From positions 1-6,122 of the forward strand of contig VXPN01000473.1 in NCBI GenBank assembly GCA_009839535.1: a stretch of 6,122 nucleotides of DNA, in the 5' to 3' direction. The notes beneath the pieces are model-generated. The model saw nothing but the letters and a program-made list of their open reading frames with translations. It ran no database searches and had not been told where the DNA came from. Of this stretch, positions 5,619 through 6,122 are shown piece after piece. Both the position numbers and the translations under genes were made by a program. This stretch comes from Boseongicola sp. SB0662_bin_57. GTDB taxonomy: Bacteria; Pseudomonadota; Alphaproteobacteria; Rhodobacterales; Rhodobacteraceae. How positions within the stretch are numbered: the stretch's first letter is position 1; each line of letters opens with the position of its first letter.

Positions 5619-5625
5619 GGGAGGA
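5619..5625 (+). promoter_or_regulatory. Ribosome binding site of the substrate-binding protein gene
   Basis: GGGAGGA, the strongest ribosome binding site in the window, seven bases before ATG 5633. It fixes the start, which opens directly into a signal peptide. Confidence 0.85.
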
Positions 5626-5632
5626 AAAGCAA

Positions 5633-6122
5633 ATGAGAACTCGAAGAACGGCAAATGCATTCTTGGCCGCCGCGGCGGCACTGGTGCTCACGGCCAGTGC
5701 GGAGCAAGGCGCCGCGCAGACTCACGGAGGCTCGCTCGTTGTCGGTGTCGAGCAGGACGTCTCGGGCTTTGACAACTTCAAGGTGCTGAGTTTCGCGCAC
5801 TTCCGGCAGTACATCCTTCAGGCCATCTACGAGCGGATGTTCGAGGTCAACGGCGACACCCGCGAAATCAATCCGGTTCATGCCTTGTCCGCTACGCCAA
5901 GCGATGATGCAAAGACCTGGCGTGTCGTGCTTCGTCAGGGCGTCAAGTTCTCCAATGGAGAAGACCTGAACGCTGATGCGTATGTCACGCACTTCACCAG
6001 GCTGCTCACCGGATTGGACGGGCGTTTCGCTGGCCGTTATCGCCGGTTGATGGGGCCGCATCTGGAAGGTGTGGAAAAGGTCGACGACTACACGGTCGAC
6101 TTCAAGTTCGCCGTCGCCAACC
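5633..6122 (+). CDS. ABC transporter substrate-binding protein, family 5 (peptide/nickel type), 5' part (runs off right edge)
   Basis: 163 codons are open from ATG 5633 to the window end. Residues 1-23 form a Sec-type signal peptide: basic start (RTRR), Ala/Leu-rich core, and cleavage likely after ASA at 21-23 or near GAAQ at 26-29. The mature protein begins with the strand GGSLVVGVEQDVSGFD and continues through IYERMFEVN, a PVHALSATPSDDAKTWRV segment and LRQGVKFSNGEDLNADAYV, the conserved family-5 binding-protein block. Full members are usually 500-550 residues, so about 30% is present. It would capture the ligand in the periplasm and deliver it to membrane permeases, presumably encoded downstream outside the window, powered by the two ATPases on the opposite strand. 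Regulation by the adjacent LysR protein is likely. The family covers peptides, opines, nickel-chelates and glycans, so the ligand cannot be named. The twin arginines do not fit a Tat signal. Confidence 0.92.
   Translation, partial: MRTRRTANAFLAAAAALVLTASAEQGAAQTHGGSLVVGVEQDVSGFDNFKVLSFAHFRQYILQAIYERMFEVNGDTREINPVHALSATPSDDAKTWRVVLRQGVKFSNGEDLNADAYVTHFTRLLTGLDGRFAGRYRRLMGPHLEGVEKVDDYTVDFKFAVAN

Larger units (their letters stand above)
5356..5632. promoter_or_regulatory. Divergent promoter region between LysR operon and substrate-binding protein gene
   Basis: 277 bases with no supported full-length gene, which must drive both the minus-strand regulator/ATPase operon and the plus-strand binding-protein gene. 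It holds the 17-bp dyad at 5396-5412 near the regulator and a palindrome ATGGCCAT at 5545-5552. A near-consensus -35 on the plus strand, CTGACA at 5578-5583, has no convincing -10 at 16-18 bases. A short frame at 5545-5571 (MAIRELTI) follows AAGGA and sits in a motif shared with the sulfatase upstream region. No confident core promoter can be named. Confidence 0.55.

Noticed and set aside
5117..6061. 314-codon minus-strand open frame covering the divergent region and the binding-protein 5' end
   Set aside because: It overlaps both the LysR N-terminus and the signal-peptide gene in other frames, and the translation is low in protein-like character.
1..6122. tRNA genes, CRISPR arrays, insertion-sequence ends, attachment sites
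   Set aside because: No cloverleaf, regularly spaced repeats, transposase frame or terminal inverted repeats with target duplications were seen on either strand.

Overview
The window looks like a chromosomal segment of a moderately GC-rich proteobacterium (roughly 60% G+C by eye). An alphaproteobacterium is the best guess, from the cold-shock protein N-terminus and from the mix of a LysR regulator, a peptide-type ABC transporter and a sulfatase. The genus cannot be read from the sequence.

Layout. At the left edge, on the minus strand, are the first 16 codons of a CspA-family cold-shock protein with a good ribosome binding site and a GC-rich hairpin just upstream of it. A 428-bp non-coding stretch with several inverted repeats follows, then a complete plus-strand sulfatase (477-2144) that has the FGly-type C-x-P-x-R active site and no signal peptide. 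About 300 bp of mostly unassigned sequence, possibly holding a gene remnant, separates it from a convergent minus-strand operon. In transcription order that operon is a LysR-type regulator (5355-4423), a DppD/OppD-type ATPase (4426-3398) and a DppF/OppF-type ATPase (3401-2442). Each junction is a 4-bp stop/start overlap (GTGA, then ATGA), so the three are probably translationally coupled. Divergently, the 5' part of a family-5 substrate-binding protein (5633 to the window edge) starts on the plus strand; permease genes presumably lie beyond the edge.

How the genes may work together. The binding protein would capture a peptide-sized ligand in the periplasm and the two ATPases would drive its import through permeases not seen here. 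The LysR protein probably controls both arms from the 277-bp divergent region, where a 17-bp perfect dyad with the LysR T-N11-A geometry lies 40 bp upstream of the regulator start. The sulfatase appears cytoplasmic, so it could cleave an imported sulfate, phosphonate or phosphate ester. That link rests on proximity and on a short motif shared between the two upstream regions, not on a shared operon. The individual gene families are well known; the regulator coupled to the ATPases and the possible import-then-hydrolyse module are the less ordinary aspects.
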